From Hydrogenophilus thermoluteolus (GTDB lineage: Bacteria > Pseudomonadota > Gammaproteobacteria > Burkholderiales > Rhodocyclaceae), in NCBI RefSeq assembly GCF_003574215.1, contig NZ_AP018558.1, positions 592,001-656,000 on the forward strand: 64,000 bases of DNA. Direction: 5' to 3'. The translations under genes and the position numbers were made by a program. Each line of letters begins with the position of its first letter. The first letter of the stretch is position 1. The notes beneath the pieces are model-generated. The model made no database searches. It was not told where the DNA came from and saw only the letters and a list, made by a program, of their open reading frames with translations. This document shows positions 1 to 8,958 of this stretch, one piece after another.

Positions 1-191
1 TTGAGGACCTCGATTCCGGGTAATTTCGGCAATCCGAGGTCGAGGATCACGCAATCGAATTCGGTCGCGGCCAGGGCAGCGTCGGCAGCGGAGCCGTCGG
101 CGACGAGGTCGATGGCGTATCCCGCGCGTTTGAGTGCCCGCGCCAACCCTTCGGCGATCACCGGGTCGTCTTCGACGATCAAAATGCGCAT
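1..191 (-). CDS. OmpR-family response regulator, N-terminal part only (cut by window edge)
   Basis: The first 63 residues of a receiver domain are visible before the window ends. It opens MRILIVEDDP, giving the acidic pair E7/D8 plus D9 that binds Mg2+. The phosphoacceptor is D51 in the motif VILDLGLPK, and the G-x-E pattern after the P-rich turn is typical of QseB/PmrA-like regulators. The output domain lies outside the window, so the OmpR assignment rests on the receiver sequence alone. It is transcribed away from hemA, with 70 bases between the two starts. A cognate sensor kinase would be expected further left but cannot be seen. Confidence 0.88.
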   Translation of the reverse strand, partial: MRILIVEDDPVIAEGLARALKRAGYAIDLVADGSAADAALAATEFDCVILDLGLPKLPGIEVL

Positions 192-248
192 GAACCGATT
201 GTAATGGGGTTGTCGGGTTCGAACAACGGGAGCCGCTTGGCGATTCGC

Positions 249-254
249 TATAAT
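249..254 (+). promoter_or_regulatory. Putative -10 element of hemA
   Basis: A perfect TATAAT lies 8 bases before the hemA ATG at 262. Transcription would then begin at about 261-262, giving a leaderless or nearly leaderless mRNA. No good -35 hexamer is present 17 bases upstream, where the sequence is AACGGG-like, so the promoter may need an activator. The alternative ATG at 253 overlaps this box and could not be translated from it. Confidence 0.5.
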
Positions 255-261
255 GCGCCCC

Positions 262-1521
262 ATGCCCTTTTTCGCGATTGGCCTCAACCACCACTCTGCG
301 CCGGTGCCGGTGCGTGAACAACTTGCGGTTGCTCCGTCCGAGCTACCCGAGCTTTTGCGCGCGCTCGTCGCTGCGGGGATCGGCGTTCACGAAGCGGCGC
401 TCTTGTCGACGTGCAACCGAACCGAATGTTACGTCGCGGCGAGCGACCCGCACGCGGTCTTCGCGTGGCTCTGTGCCCACCGCCACGCCGATCTGGCGCA
501 GGTCACACCCCACCTCTTCATTCATCGGGATAGCGAAGGGGTGCGACACCTCTTTCGTGTCGCTTCGGGCCTCGATTCGATGGTCCTGGGCGAGACCCAG
601 ATCGTCGGGCAATTCAAAGAGGCGCTGCGTCTTGCGAAAGCGGCGGGGACGCTCGGCAAGCACGTCCAGACCGTGATGCAGATGGCGCTTTCGGTCGCGA
701 AAGAGGTGCGCAGCCAAACCGCGATCGGTGCCAACGTCGTCTCGATGGCCGCCGCCGCTGTTCGCCTTTCCCAACGGGTTTTCGGGCCGGTGGCGGAGCA
801 GCGGGTGCTCTTCGTCGGTGCAGGGGAGATGATCGAAACGTGCGTCGCCCATTTCGCCGCAGGGCAGCCGCAGCGGATCGCGATCGTGAACCGGACGGTG
901 GCGCGGGCCGAGCAACTGGCTGCTCGTTTTGCCGCCGAGGCGCATCCGCTCGATCGGTTGCCCGAACTGTTGCCGGAGTTCGATACGGTCGTCGCCAGTA
1001 CCGCCAGCCCGTTGCCGTTGATCGGGTTGGGGATGGTCGAGCGGGCGCTCAAGCAGCGGCGCCACCGTCCATTCGTGATGGTCGACCTTGCCGTGCCGCG
1101 CGACATCGAGCCGGAAGTGGGCGCGCTGCAGGACGTCTTCCTCTACGCGGTCGACGATCTGGCGCAAATCGTGCAGGAGGGACGGGAAAGCCGCGCGCAG
1201 GCGGTTCGGGACGCCGAAGCGATCATCGACGCCCGCCTGGCCGAGTTTGCCCAGTGGGTGAGCGCGCAAGAGATGGTGCCGCTCATTCGCCAGTTGCGCA
1301 CCCACGCAGAGACGATCGCCACCGCAGAACGCGAGCGGGCATTGGCGAAATTGCGGGCGGGCGGGGATCCGGAAGCGGTGATCGCGGCGCTCACCCACGC
1401 GCTGACGAACAAATGGTTGCATGCGCCAACCACCTTTTTTCGTCAAGCCCCGCCGGAAGCACGTCAGGCGTTGAGCCGCTGGGCGCCACAACTCTTTGGT
1501 TGGGAGAAGACGCAACGATGA
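262..1521 (+). CDS. hemA: Glutamyl-tRNA reductase
   Basis: First committed step of C5-pathway tetrapyrrole synthesis: NADPH-dependent reduction of glutamyl-tRNA(Glu) to glutamate-1-semialdehyde. The 419-residue protein starts MPFFAIGLNHHSAP. The catalytic cysteine is C51 in LLSTCNRTE. The dinucleotide-binding segment LFVGAGEMIE lies near residue 183, followed by the spinal helix and dimerisation domain; length is normal. ATG 262 was chosen over ATG 253 because it matches family starts and because 253 sits inside the apparent -10 box. The stop overlaps the prfA start (ATGA), the usual hemA-prfA-prmC arrangement, so heme synthesis and translation termination genes are cotranscribed. Confidence 0.97.
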   Translation: MPFFAIGLNHHSAPVPVREQLAVAPSELPELLRALVAAGIGVHEAALLSTCNRTECYVAASDPHAVFAWLCAHRHADLAQVTPHLFIHRDSEGVRHLFRVASGLDSMVLGETQIVGQFKEALRLAKAAGTLGKHVQTVMQMALSVAKEVRSQTAIGANVVSMAAAAVRLSQRVFGPVAEQRVLFVGAGEMIETCVAHFAAGQPQRIAIVNRTVARAEQLAARFAAEAHPLDRLPELLPEFDTVVASTASPLPLIGLGMVERALKQRRHRPFVMVDLAVPRDIEPEVGALQDVFLYAVDDLAQIVQEGRESRAQAVRDAEAIIDARLAEFAQWVSAQEMVPLIRQLRTHAETIATAERERALAKLRAGGDPEAVIAALTHALTNKWLHAPTTFFRQAPPEARQALSRWAPQLFGWEKTQR

Positions 1522-2615
1522 AGGCGTCGTGGATCGAACGCTTCCAACGCATAGCTGATGCGCTCGACGAGCTCGACCGGGCGTTGAGCGATCCGGAAAC
1601 CGCGGCCAATCCCGAGCGGCTCCGCGCGCTCATGCAACAGCGGGCGCAGTTGGCGGAACCGGTGGCGTTGTGGCAACGCTACCAGGCGCTTCGTGATGAG
1701 ATCGCCACGACGGAAAAGTTGGCCGCAAGCGGCGACGACCCGGAGCTTGCCGCGCTGGCGCGAGAAGAGTTGGCCGCGCTCAACGCGGAGCGCGAACGGC
1801 TCGAAGCGCAGCTAGCCGAAGCGTTGGTGCCCGTGGATCCCCTCGATGCGCGCGACGTCTACCTCGAGATTCGCGCGGGAACAGGGGGTGAGGAGGCCGC
1901 ACTCTTTGCTGCCGATCTTTTCCGAATGTACGCCCGCTACGCGGAAGCGCAAGGCTGGCAGGTCGAGATCGTCTCGGCGAGCGAATCGGATCTGGGGGGA
2001 TACAAGGAGCTCATCGCCCACGTTCGCGGCGAAGGGGTCTATGGGCGGTTGAAGTTCGAATCGGGCGGGCATCGCGTGCAGCGCGTGCCGGTGACCGAAA
2101 GCCAGGGGCGGATTCATACCTCAGCGTGCACGGTCGCGGTGTTGCCGGAGGAGGATCCCGAAGCGGTTGCCGAAATCGACCCGAAAGAGCTGCGCATCGA
2201 CGTCTTTCGCGCTTCTGGCGCGGGCGGACAGCACGTGAACCGGACCGAGTCGGCGGTGCGTATCACCCACCTGCCTACCGGGATCGTGGTCGAATGCCAA
2301 GACGATCGCTCGCAACACCGCAACAAGGCGAAGGCGCTCGCGGTACTCGCGGCGCGGTTGGCTGAGCGGCGTCGTGCCGAACAACAAGCGGCCACCGCAG
2401 CGGTGCGGCGGCAGCTCGTCGGCAGTGGCGATCGCTCCGACCGGATCCGCACCTACAACTTTCCGCAGGGACGGGTGACCGACCACCGGATCGATTTGAC
2501 CCTCTACCAATTGCCGCAGATTCTCGACGGTGCGCTCGATCTGGTGATCGAGCCGCTGCGCCGTGAGGCGCGTGCCGAAGCGCTCGCGGCCTGGGAAGCG
2601 AACGAAAATGGCTGA
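1518..2615 (+). CDS. prfA: Peptide chain release factor 1
   Basis: Class I release factor that reads UAA and UAG and triggers peptidyl-tRNA hydrolysis. In the 365-residue product, the P-x-T codon-recognition tripeptide is PVT at 191-193, which marks RF1 rather than RF2. The catalytic GGQ is at 236-238 within GAGGQHVNRT, and the N-terminal helical domain covers roughly 1-105. The start ATG overlaps the hemA stop by four bases, implying coupling. An in-frame extension upstream overlaps hemA and is not used. The Gln of GGQ is the expected substrate of PrmC, encoded next. Confidence 0.98.
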   Translation: MKASWIERFQRIADALDELDRALSDPETAANPERLRALMQQRAQLAEPVALWQRYQALRDEIATTEKLAASGDDPELAALAREELAALNAERERLEAQLAEALVPVDPLDARDVYLEIRAGTGGEEAALFAADLFRMYARYAEAQGWQVEIVSASESDLGGYKELIAHVRGEGVYGRLKFESGGHRVQRVPVTESQGRIHTSACTVAVLPEEDPEAVAEIDPKELRIDVFRASGAGGQHVNRTESAVRITHLPTGIVVECQDDRSQHRNKAKALAVLAARLAERRRAEQQAATAAVRRQLVGSGDRSDRIRTYNFPQGRVTDHRIDLTLYQLPQILDGALDLVIEPLRREARAEALAAWEANENG

Positions 2616-3471
2616 CGCGGCGCACGATATTGCGTTGCCCACGTTGGGCGAGGCGTTGGCGTGGGCGCGGCAACGGATCGATCCGCTGGACGCACGCATA
2701 CTCCTTGCGCATGCGGCGCGGGTGCGTACCGCGACGCTATTGGCCTATCCGGAACGGACGCTTCCGGAAGAGGCATGGCGCCGCTTTCGCGATCTGGTGA
2801 CCCGCCGTGCCGCTGGAGAGCCGGTGGCCTATTTGACGGGCGAGCGAGAATTCTACGGCCGCACCTTTCACGTTTCGCCCGCAGTGTTGATTCCGCGTCC
2901 GGACACCGAAACCCTGGTCGATGTTGCGCTTGCGGTCGCCGATCAACGTGCCGGTGCCGCGTTGCGCATCCTTGACCTGGGCACCGGCAGCGGTTGTATT
3001 GCGATCACCCTGGCGTTGGAGCTGCCCCACGTGGAGGTGGTTGCGGTCGATCGCTCGCGTGCGGCGCTTCTCATCGCGTTGCACAATGCGCAGCGGTTGG
3101 GTGCGAGCGTCTCGTTCGTCGAAAGCGACTGGTTTTCTCGGCTGGGGGATGAGCATTTCGACCTCATCGTCGCCAATCCCCCCTACCTGGCCGAGGATGA
3201 CCCCCACCTCAACGAAGGCGATCTGCGTTTCGAGCCGCGGCAGGCGTTGGTGGAGCAGCACGAAGGCCTTGCGGCGATCGCCCGGATCGTTGCAGAAGCG
3301 CCGCGTTATCTGGCGCCCGGCGGGTGGTTGTTGTGCGAACACGGCTATACCCAAGGATACGCGGTTCGTGGCCGACTTCTCGATGCCGGATTGTTGCACG
3401 TCCAGACGTGGCGCGACCTGGCAGGCCACGAGCGGGTCAGCGGCGGACGTAAACGGTGTCCGAACGAGTAA
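2608..3471 (+). CDS. prmC: Release factor glutamine methyltransferase
   Basis: N5-methylates the glutamine of the GGQ motif in RF1/RF2 using S-adenosylmethionine. The 287-residue protein has an N-terminal helical substrate-binding part. It is followed by a class I methyltransferase fold with SAM motif I ILDLGTGSGC at 121-130 and the catalytic NPPY at 190-193. It overlaps prfA by eight bases, as is usual, so enzyme and substrate are made from one message. A longer in-frame reading from 2563 would overlap prfA further and lacks family support. Confidence 0.96.
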   Translation: MADAAHDIALPTLGEALAWARQRIDPLDARILLAHAARVRTATLLAYPERTLPEEAWRRFRDLVTRRAAGEPVAYLTGEREFYGRTFHVSPAVLIPRPDTETLVDVALAVADQRAGAALRILDLGTGSGCIAITLALELPHVEVVAVDRSRAALLIALHNAQRLGASVSFVESDWFSRLGDEHFDLIVANPPYLAEDDPHLNEGDLRFEPRQALVEQHEGLAAIARIVAEAPRYLAPGGWLLCEHGYTQGYAVRGRLLDAGLLHVQTWRDLAGHERVSGGRKRCPNE

Positions 3472-3535
3472 AATAGGTCGTTGGTTCAGAACAGGAACCG
3501 TCTGTTTTTCGATGCAAACCCCAATGGAGAACACG

Positions 3536-3865
3536 ATGAGCGACGTACAAGAGACCATCCGCCAACAGATCGCTTCGCACCCGGTGGTGCTCTACATGAA
3601 AGGAACGCCGCAATTTCCGATGTGCGGTTTTTCCGCGACGGTCGTCCATATCCTCGACCTCTGTGGCGTCAAGGACTATTTTGCCGTGAATGTCCTCGAG
3701 GATGAGGCGATCCGGCAAGGGATCAAAGAGTACTCCAATTGGCCGACGATTCCGCAGCTCTATATCAATGGCGAATTCATCGGCGGCTGTGACATCACGC
3801 GCGAGCTCTACCAAAGCGGCGAATTGCAAAAACTGTTGCAAGAGGCGGGTGTGGTCGCCACCTGA
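3536..3865 (+). CDS. grxD: Monothiol glutaredoxin, Grx4/Grx5 type
   Basis: A 109-residue monothiol glutaredoxin with active site CGFS at C30. The family carries and transfers [2Fe-2S] clusters bound with glutathione in the cytosol rather than reducing disulfides. The WPTIPQLYINGEFIGG segment supplies the cis-proline and glutathione-binding residues. The start at 3536 is preceded by GGAG at suitable distance; an ATG four codons upstream (3524) is possible. The 64-base gap after prmC holds a TAAAAT that could be a -10 of its own promoter. Confidence 0.95.
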   Translation: MSDVQETIRQQIASHPVVLYMKGTPQFPMCGFSATVVHILDLCGVKDYFAVNVLEDEAIRQGIKEYSNWPTIPQLYINGEFIGGCDITRELYQSGELQKLLQEAGVVAT

Positions 3866-3907
3866 GCCGCAACGCGCCGCTCCCGGAGGGTGTCGACGCG
3901 CCGTTCA

Positions 3908-4789
3908 TCAGCCACCGGTGAGCCGCGCGATCAACCGCTCCGCCTCACGAGCGTACCCGCTGCCAAAGAGGTTGAAGTGGTTGAGGATGTGGTAGAGCGT
4001 GTAAAGCGGTTTTCGCCGTTCGTAGTCGCGGTGAAGCCCCGAAAGTTTTCGATAAGCGGCGTAAAACGCGGGCGGGAACCCGCCGAAGAGCTCCATCATC
4101 GCCAATTCGCTTTCGTGGTCGCCTTGATGGACCGCCGGGTCGATCAGCACCACCTCACCTGTGGCGCTCTCGGCGATGTTGCCGTACCACAGGTCGCCGT
4201 GCAGGAGCGCCGCTCGAGGGGCATATTCGAGAAAGAGTGCCGGCAGCCCCTCCAGCGCTTCTTCGAGGCGCGCCGCTGCGTCCCGGGAAAAGCCGTTGCG
4301 TTTGGCCCAGGAAAGCTGCGGTTTGATGCGCCGCGTTACGAAAAAGTGGGCCCAATTGGGTTCCCAACCGTTTTGCTGCGGCGTTGCCCCTAAATAATTG
4401 TCCCGATGCCAGCCGAAGCGGTCGGGAAAAGGGGCTGCTTCGTGCAACGCCACCAACGCCCGTGCCGCCGCTTCGGCGCGCGCTGCGGAAAGCGGCCGAA
4501 GGTCGAGCCACGTCAGGATCAAGTACGCCGTATCGCTGTCGGCATCGACTCCGTGCGCAATCACCTCCGGCACCCGCACCGCACCGGTTTGCGCGAGTGC
4601 CGAGAGACCATCGGCTTCGGCGGCAAAGCGGTCGGCCGCCGCCGCAGGGGCCGTTTTGGCGAACCACCGCGTTCCGTCCTGAAGGGTCAGGCGCCAATGG
4701 CGGTCGAACTGCCCGCCAAGCGCAGTGGCTTCGGCGACTTGGGTGGCGTGGCCGAACAGGGCCGGAAGGTATGTGGACCAGTCGATCAT
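3908..4789 (-). CDS. Fructosamine/ketosamine-3-kinase family protein
   Basis: A 293-residue small kinase of the aminoglycoside-phosphotransferase fold. The catalytic-loop motif HGDLWYGN is at 197-204 (base D199), and the metal-binding aspartate is in VLIDPAV near D217. The downstream GDHESELAMMELFGG block is diagnostic for the fructosamine-kinase family. Known members phosphorylate ketosamine adducts on proteins or amino acids so that they fall off (deglycation); the substrate of bacterial members is often unproven. It follows argH on the same strand with 38 bases between, so it is probably cotranscribed. The start is the ATG giving MIDWSTYLPALFG. Confidence 0.9.
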   Translation of the reverse strand: MIDWSTYLPALFGHATQVAEATALGGQFDRHWRLTLQDGTRWFAKTAPAAAADRFAAEADGLSALAQTGAVRVPEVIAHGVDADSDTAYLILTWLDLRPLSAARAEAAARALVALHEAAPFPDRFGWHRDNYLGATPQQNGWEPNWAHFFVTRRIKPQLSWAKRNGFSRDAAARLEEALEGLPALFLEYAPRAALLHGDLWYGNIAESATGEVVLIDPAVHQGDHESELAMMELFGGFPPAFYAAYRKLSGLHRDYERRKPLYTLYHILNHFNLFGSGYAREAERLIARLTGG

Positions 4790-4827
4790 GACGGCTTGCC
4801 GTTTCTTCTCCCGAGCCCAATCGCGGG

Positions 4828-6225
4828 CTACCCGCGTTGCGCGATTCGTGCCCGCGCGTGCGCGATCGCCGCTTGCACCGCCTCGGGTGCGGTGCCACCG
4901 ATATGGGCGCGTGCTGCAAGCGACCCTTCGATGGTGAGCACCTCGTACACGTCCTCTTCGATCTGGGGACAAAACTGCTGCAGTGTGGTGAGCGGGAGCT
5001 CGGCAAGGTCGATCCCCTGCCGTTCCGCGGCGCGCACGGCGCGCGCGACGATTTCGTGGGCATCGCGAAACGGCACCCCTTTTTTCACCAGGTAGTCCGC
5101 AAGATCGGTTGCGGTGGCGAACCCTTCTTGGAGCGCGGCGCGCATCGCTTCGGGCTTCACCCGGATACCCGCGACCATCTCGGCGTAGATCGCGAGCGTA
5201 TCGTTCAGCGTATCCACGGCGTCGAAGAGCGGCTCCTTGTCCTCTTGGTTGTCTTTGTTGTACGCGAGCGGCTGCCCCTTCATCAGCGTGAGCATCGCGA
5301 CGAGGTGGCCATAGACGCGTCCGGTTTTGCCCCGCACCAGTTCGGGAACGTCTGGGTTCTTCTTCTGCGGCATGATCGAGCTGCCGGTGCAGAAGCGGTC
5401 CGCCAAGTCGATGAAACCGAAGCGGGGCGTCATCCACAGGATCAATTCTTCGGAAAAGCGCGAGAGGTGCATCATCACCAGACTGGCCGCACTCAAGAAT
5501 TCGATCGCGAAGTCGCGGTCGCTCACCGCATCGAGCGAATTGCGACACAACTCTTCGAACCCAAGCGTTTCGGCAACGGCCCACCGATCGATCGGGTAGG
5601 TGGTGCCGGCAAGTGCGGCAGCGCCCAGCGGCAAGCGGTTGGTGCGGCGGCGGCAATCGGTGAGCCGCTCCCAGTCGCGCTCCAGCATCTCCACGTAGGC
5701 CATGAGGTGGTGGCCGAAGGTGACCGGTTGTGCCACCTGCAGATGGGTGAATCCGGGCATCGGCGTTGCCGCATGCTGTTCGGCAAGGCCCAAGAGTGCC
5801 GTTTGCAGCGTGCGAATGCGGCTGCGGATCTCGTCGATCGCGTCGCGCAACCAGAGACGGATGTCGGTCGCCACCTGGTCGTTGCGGCTGCGGCCAGTAT
5901 GAAGCCGTTTACCCGCATCCCCCACCAACGCGGTCAAGCGCCGTTCGATGTTGAGGTGGATGTCTTCGTCGTCGAGCGACCATTCGAACGCACCGCTTTC
6001 GATCTCTTGCGCGATTTGCGCCATACCGCGTTCGATCGCGGCAAGATCCTCGGTGCTGATGATCCCTTGCTTGGCGAGCATCCTCGCGTGCGCGAGCGAC
6101 CCTTGGATGTCGTGGCGCCACAAGCGCCAGTCAAACGGGATGCTTGCCGTGTACCGTTTGACCCGTTCCGAAACCGGTTCGTCGAACCGGCCCGACCAGG
6201 TCTTGTGCGTTGCGTCGTTTGTCAT
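4828..6225 (-). CDS. argH: Argininosuccinate lyase
   Basis: Last step of arginine synthesis: cleaves argininosuccinate to arginine and fumarate. The 465-residue protein has the fumarase/aspartase superfamily signature GSSIMPQKKNP at about 281-291, whose flexible loop holds the catalytic serine, and a catalytic histidine in GFTHLQ near 160. Length is normal. ATG 6225 is preferred because AAGGA lies seven bases upstream; a GTG one codon earlier is also in frame. It is divergent from the hydratase gene at 6392, with a 166-base shared upstream region. Confidence 0.97.
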   Translation of the reverse strand: MTNDATHKTWSGRFDEPVSERVKRYTASIPFDWRLWRHDIQGSLAHARMLAKQGIISTEDLAAIERGMAQIAQEIESGAFEWSLDDEDIHLNIERRLTALVGDAGKRLHTGRSRNDQVATDIRLWLRDAIDEIRSRIRTLQTALLGLAEQHAATPMPGFTHLQVAQPVTFGHHLMAYVEMLERDWERLTDCRRRTNRLPLGAAALAGTTYPIDRWAVAETLGFEELCRNSLDAVSDRDFAIEFLSAASLVMMHLSRFSEELILWMTPRFGFIDLADRFCTGSSIMPQKKNPDVPELVRGKTGRVYGHLVAMLTLMKGQPLAYNKDNQEDKEPLFDAVDTLNDTLAIYAEMVAGIRVKPEAMRAALQEGFATATDLADYLVKKGVPFRDAHEIVARAVRAAERQGIDLAELPLTTLQQFCPQIEEDVYEVLTIEGSLAARAHIGGTAPEAVQAAIAHARARIAQRG

Positions 6226-6391
6226 CACGGTTTCCTTGCGCTTCTCTGCTCAGCCATAAGTCTACCGTAGCGGAACCCCTTCACGCTGGTTGCAACGTCC
6301 ATTCTAACGCTACCCCTGGCACCGAGCCGCTTTTACCGCAACGCGGCATGCTAGAATAGTTCGAATCAAAACTGCGCATAGGGAGAACGCG

Positions 6392-6835
6392 ATGGCGCGC
6401 AATTTCGCAGCCACTTTGGGGTACGACATCGCCGATTTGCAACCCGGAATGGTTGCCGAAATCGGCCGTACCGTTTCGGAAGCCGATATCTTGGCTTTCG
6501 CAGGGGTCTCTGGGGATACCAACCCGGTGCATCTCGACGCGGAGTTCGCGGCGCAAACCCAATTCAAAGAGCGGATCGCGCACGGGATGCTCTCGGCGGC
6601 CTTCATTTCTGCGGTATTGGGCACCAAGCTTCCAGGGCCCGGGGCGATCTACCTCAGTCAATCGCTGCGTTTCCGCGCGCCGGTCCATGTGGGCGATACC
6701 GTCGTCGCCCGGGTCACCGTGAAAGAGGTGGTGCCTGAAAAGCGCCGCGTCGTCCTCGAAACGCTCTGTCTGGTTGGTGAGACGGTTGTGGTCGAAGGAG
6801 AGGCGACGATCTATATCCCGCCGCGGCAGGGGTGA
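6392..6835 (+). CDS. MaoC-like (R)-specific enoyl-CoA hydratase (PhaJ type)
   Basis: A 147-residue hot-dog-fold protein with the hydratase-2 motif: catalytic D42 and H47 in SGDTNPVHLD, then FKERIAHGML. Family members hydrate trans-2-enoyl-CoA to (R)-3-hydroxyacyl-CoA, linking beta-oxidation to polyhydroxyalkanoate synthesis, and some act in fatty acid synthesis. It stands seven bases before accA, which suits a lipid role. A phasin gene elsewhere in the window (38642-39190) supports polyester storage in this organism but does not prove this gene's job. TAGAAT at about 6353 is a plausible -10. Confidence 0.87.
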   Translation: MARNFAATLGYDIADLQPGMVAEIGRTVSEADILAFAGVSGDTNPVHLDAEFAAQTQFKERIAHGMLSAAFISAVLGTKLPGPGAIYLSQSLRFRAPVHVGDTVVARVTVKEVVPEKRRVVLETLCLVGETVVVEGEATIYIPPRQG

Positions 6836-6842
6836 GTCACTC

Positions 6843-7814
6843 ATGAGCGAGATGAAGCGGGTCTTTCTCGAATTCGAACGCCCGGTGGTCGAACTGGAAG
6901 AGCGCATCGGGGAATTGCGCCGTACCCAGGAGGGGAGTGCGGTCGACCTCAGCGAAGAGATCGAGAAGCTGGAAAAGAAGGCGCGCAAACTCCTCGAAGA
7001 TCTCTACCGCAAGCTCGACGCGTGGCAAACGACCCAAGTGGCACGCCATCCCCTTAGGCCCTATACGCTCGATTACGTTGCGGCGCTCTTTACCGATTTC
7101 GTCGAGCTCAAAGGGGATCGCCACGTCGCCGACGATCCGGCGATCGTGGGGGGGCTGGCGCGCTTTCGAGGGCAGCCGTGTGTCGTGATCGGTCATCAGA
7201 AAGGGCGGGACACGAAAGAGAAGATTCGGCGCAATTTCGGGATGCCGCGCCCGGAAGGGTACCGCAAGGCGGTTCGCCTGATGAAATTGGCGGAGAAGTT
7301 TCGCTTGCCGCTTTTCACCTTCGTCGATACGCCGGGCGCCTTTCCGGGAATCGACGCGGAAGAGCGCAACCAATCGGAAGCGATCGGGCGCGCGATCTAC
7401 GAGATGGCGCAGCTCGCAACCCCGACGATCGTCACGGTGATCGGTGAAGGGGGCTCGGGCGGGGCGCTCGCGATCGCGGTGGGGGATCACGTCGCGATGC
7501 TGGCGCACAGCATCTATTCGGTGATCTCCCCCGAAGGGTGTGCCTCGATCCTTTGGAAGAGCGCCGAAAAGGCGTCCGACGCAGCGGAGATCCTGGGCAT
7601 CACCGCGCCACGGCTCAAAGAGTTGGGGTTGATCGACGCGGTGGTGCCCGAACCAGTTGGCGGCGCGCACCGCTACCCCGAAGAGATGTACGCGACGCTG
7701 GGCGCGCACCTGGCGCAGACGTTGTCCGAACTCCAGGCCCTTTCGCGCGAAGCCTTGTTGGCGCGCCGTCAAGAACGGCTAGCCGCGTATGGGCGCTTCC
7801 AGGTCGCCGCGTAG
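6843..7814 (+). CDS. accA: Acetyl-CoA carboxylase carboxyltransferase subunit alpha
   Basis: Alpha subunit of the carboxyltransferase that moves CO2 from biotin to acetyl-CoA, making malonyl-CoA for fatty acid synthesis. The 323-residue length is typical. It starts MSEMKRVFLEFERP with an N-terminal coiled helix, then the crotonase-like core with GDRHVADDPAIVGG, TFVDTPGAFPG and the oxyanion segment GEGGSGGALAI. A reading from 6774 merely extends into the preceding gene. Its 3' end overlaps the tilS start by 26 bases, an accA-tilS pairing seen in many proteobacteria. Confidence 0.97.
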   Translation: MSEMKRVFLEFERPVVELEERIGELRRTQEGSAVDLSEEIEKLEKKARKLLEDLYRKLDAWQTTQVARHPLRPYTLDYVAALFTDFVELKGDRHVADDPAIVGGLARFRGQPCVVIGHQKGRDTKEKIRRNFGMPRPEGYRKAVRLMKLAEKFRLPLFTFVDTPGAFPGIDAEERNQSEAIGRAIYEMAQLATPTIVTVIGEGGSGGALAIAVGDHVAMLAHSIYSVISPEGCASILWKSAEKASDAAEILGITAPRLKELGLIDAVVPEPVGGAHRYPEEMYATLGAHLAQTLSELQALSREALLARRQERLAAYGRFQVAA

Positions 7815-8958
7815 GCGCACCTCCCGGTTGCCGCCGTGGGCGGCGCTCGATACCGCGCAGCAAGAAAGCGACGCGTTCTTGGTCGCGTTTTCCGGGGGTG
7901 CAGACAGTACCGCGTTGCTGCATGGTCTCCTAGCAGCGCGACGCGCCGGTAAACCGCCGTTTCAGCGCCGGGCGGTGCCGCTTGCCGCTGCGCACGTCCA
8001 TCACGGGCTGCAAGCGCAAGCGGACGCGTGGTTGGCCCATTGCGCCGAGCAGTGCGCCGCATGGGGGGTCCCTTTCTTTGCCGCGCGCGTCACGGTCGAT
8101 GCGTACCTGTGCTCCCGTTTGGGGTTGGAGGCAGCGGCGCGGCGTGCGCGCTATCGGGCGCTCGCAACACTCGCGCACGATTGGGCAGCCGAGCTGGCGC
8201 GCTCCGAAAACCGGCTGACGCCGTTGCGCATCACCGTCGTCACTGCGCACCACCGCGACGATCAAGTGGAAACCTTCTGGTTCCGTCTGCTGCGTGGCAG
8301 CGGCGTTCTGGGGTTGGGCGCAATGCGCCCATGGGGGCCGTTTCCGCTGGTGTGTTCAGAACCTGAGTCCCGTGTGGCGTGCGACCCGTGCCTTGCGGCG
8401 TATGACGGTCGCACGGTTCGTCTCAATCTGTGGCGCCCGTTGCTGACCACTCCTAAAAGCGCACTCGTTGCCTATCTGCGCGAACAGAGAATCACCTGGC
8501 ACGAAGATCCCACCAACCAGACGTTCGACACGAAGGCCCACGGCGGGATGCGTCGTAACGCGCTGCGGCATGCGTTGTTGCCCGCATTGCGCCGTACCTG
8601 GCCAGGGCTCGACGCCGTTAGCGAGCGTACCGCGCGCGTGATGCAAGAGGCGCACGCGTGCCTCATGGACCTGGCCGAAATCGACGCCGCGGCGATTGTG
8701 GACGGTGCGGGGCGGTGGCGACTCGATTCCTTTAGTGCCCTTCCGGCGCATCGCCAGCGCAATCTGCTGCGCTGGGCGCTACAGGCAAACGGTTGGCAGC
8801 CACCGCCTGAGGCGCGCCTTGACGAAGCGCTGCGGCAGCTCGCTGCGCACCGCAGTGCGCGAAAGCACGCTTGCTGGACGTTCAGGCTGACGGCGCAGGC
8901 GCTGCTGTGTGCGGATCGGCAGGGGGTGTGGTTGACGCCACCTCGTCCAACGCCGTGA
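7789..8958 (+). CDS. tilS: tRNA(Ile)-lysidine synthetase
   Basis: Converts C34 of tRNA-Ile(CAU) to lysidine, changing its identity and codon reading from Met to Ile. The 389-residue protein has the PP-loop ATP-pyrophosphatase motif SGGADS at 35-40 and HHRDDQVETFWFRLLRGSG further on. It is shorter than the E. coli protein (about 430 residues), mainly in the C-terminal domain. The arginine-rich first 13 residues lie within the accA overlap, so a start slightly downstream is possible, though no better ATG exists. The last 77 bases overlap the convergent antiporter gene. Confidence 0.9.
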   Translation: MGASRSPRRRTSRLPPWAALDTAQQESDAFLVAFSGGADSTALLHGLLAARRAGKPPFQRRAVPLAAAHVHHGLQAQADAWLAHCAEQCAAWGVPFFAARVTVDAYLCSRLGLEAAARRARYRALATLAHDWAAELARSENRLTPLRITVVTAHHRDDQVETFWFRLLRGSGVLGLGAMRPWGPFPLVCSEPESRVACDPCLAAYDGRTVRLNLWRPLLTTPKSALVAYLREQRITWHEDPTNQTFDTKAHGGMRRNALRHALLPALRRTWPGLDAVSERTARVMQEAHACLMDLAEIDAAAIVDGAGRWRLDSFSALPAHRQRNLLRWALQANGWQPPPEARLDEALRQLAAHRSARKHACWTFRLTAQALLCADRQGVWLTPPRPTP

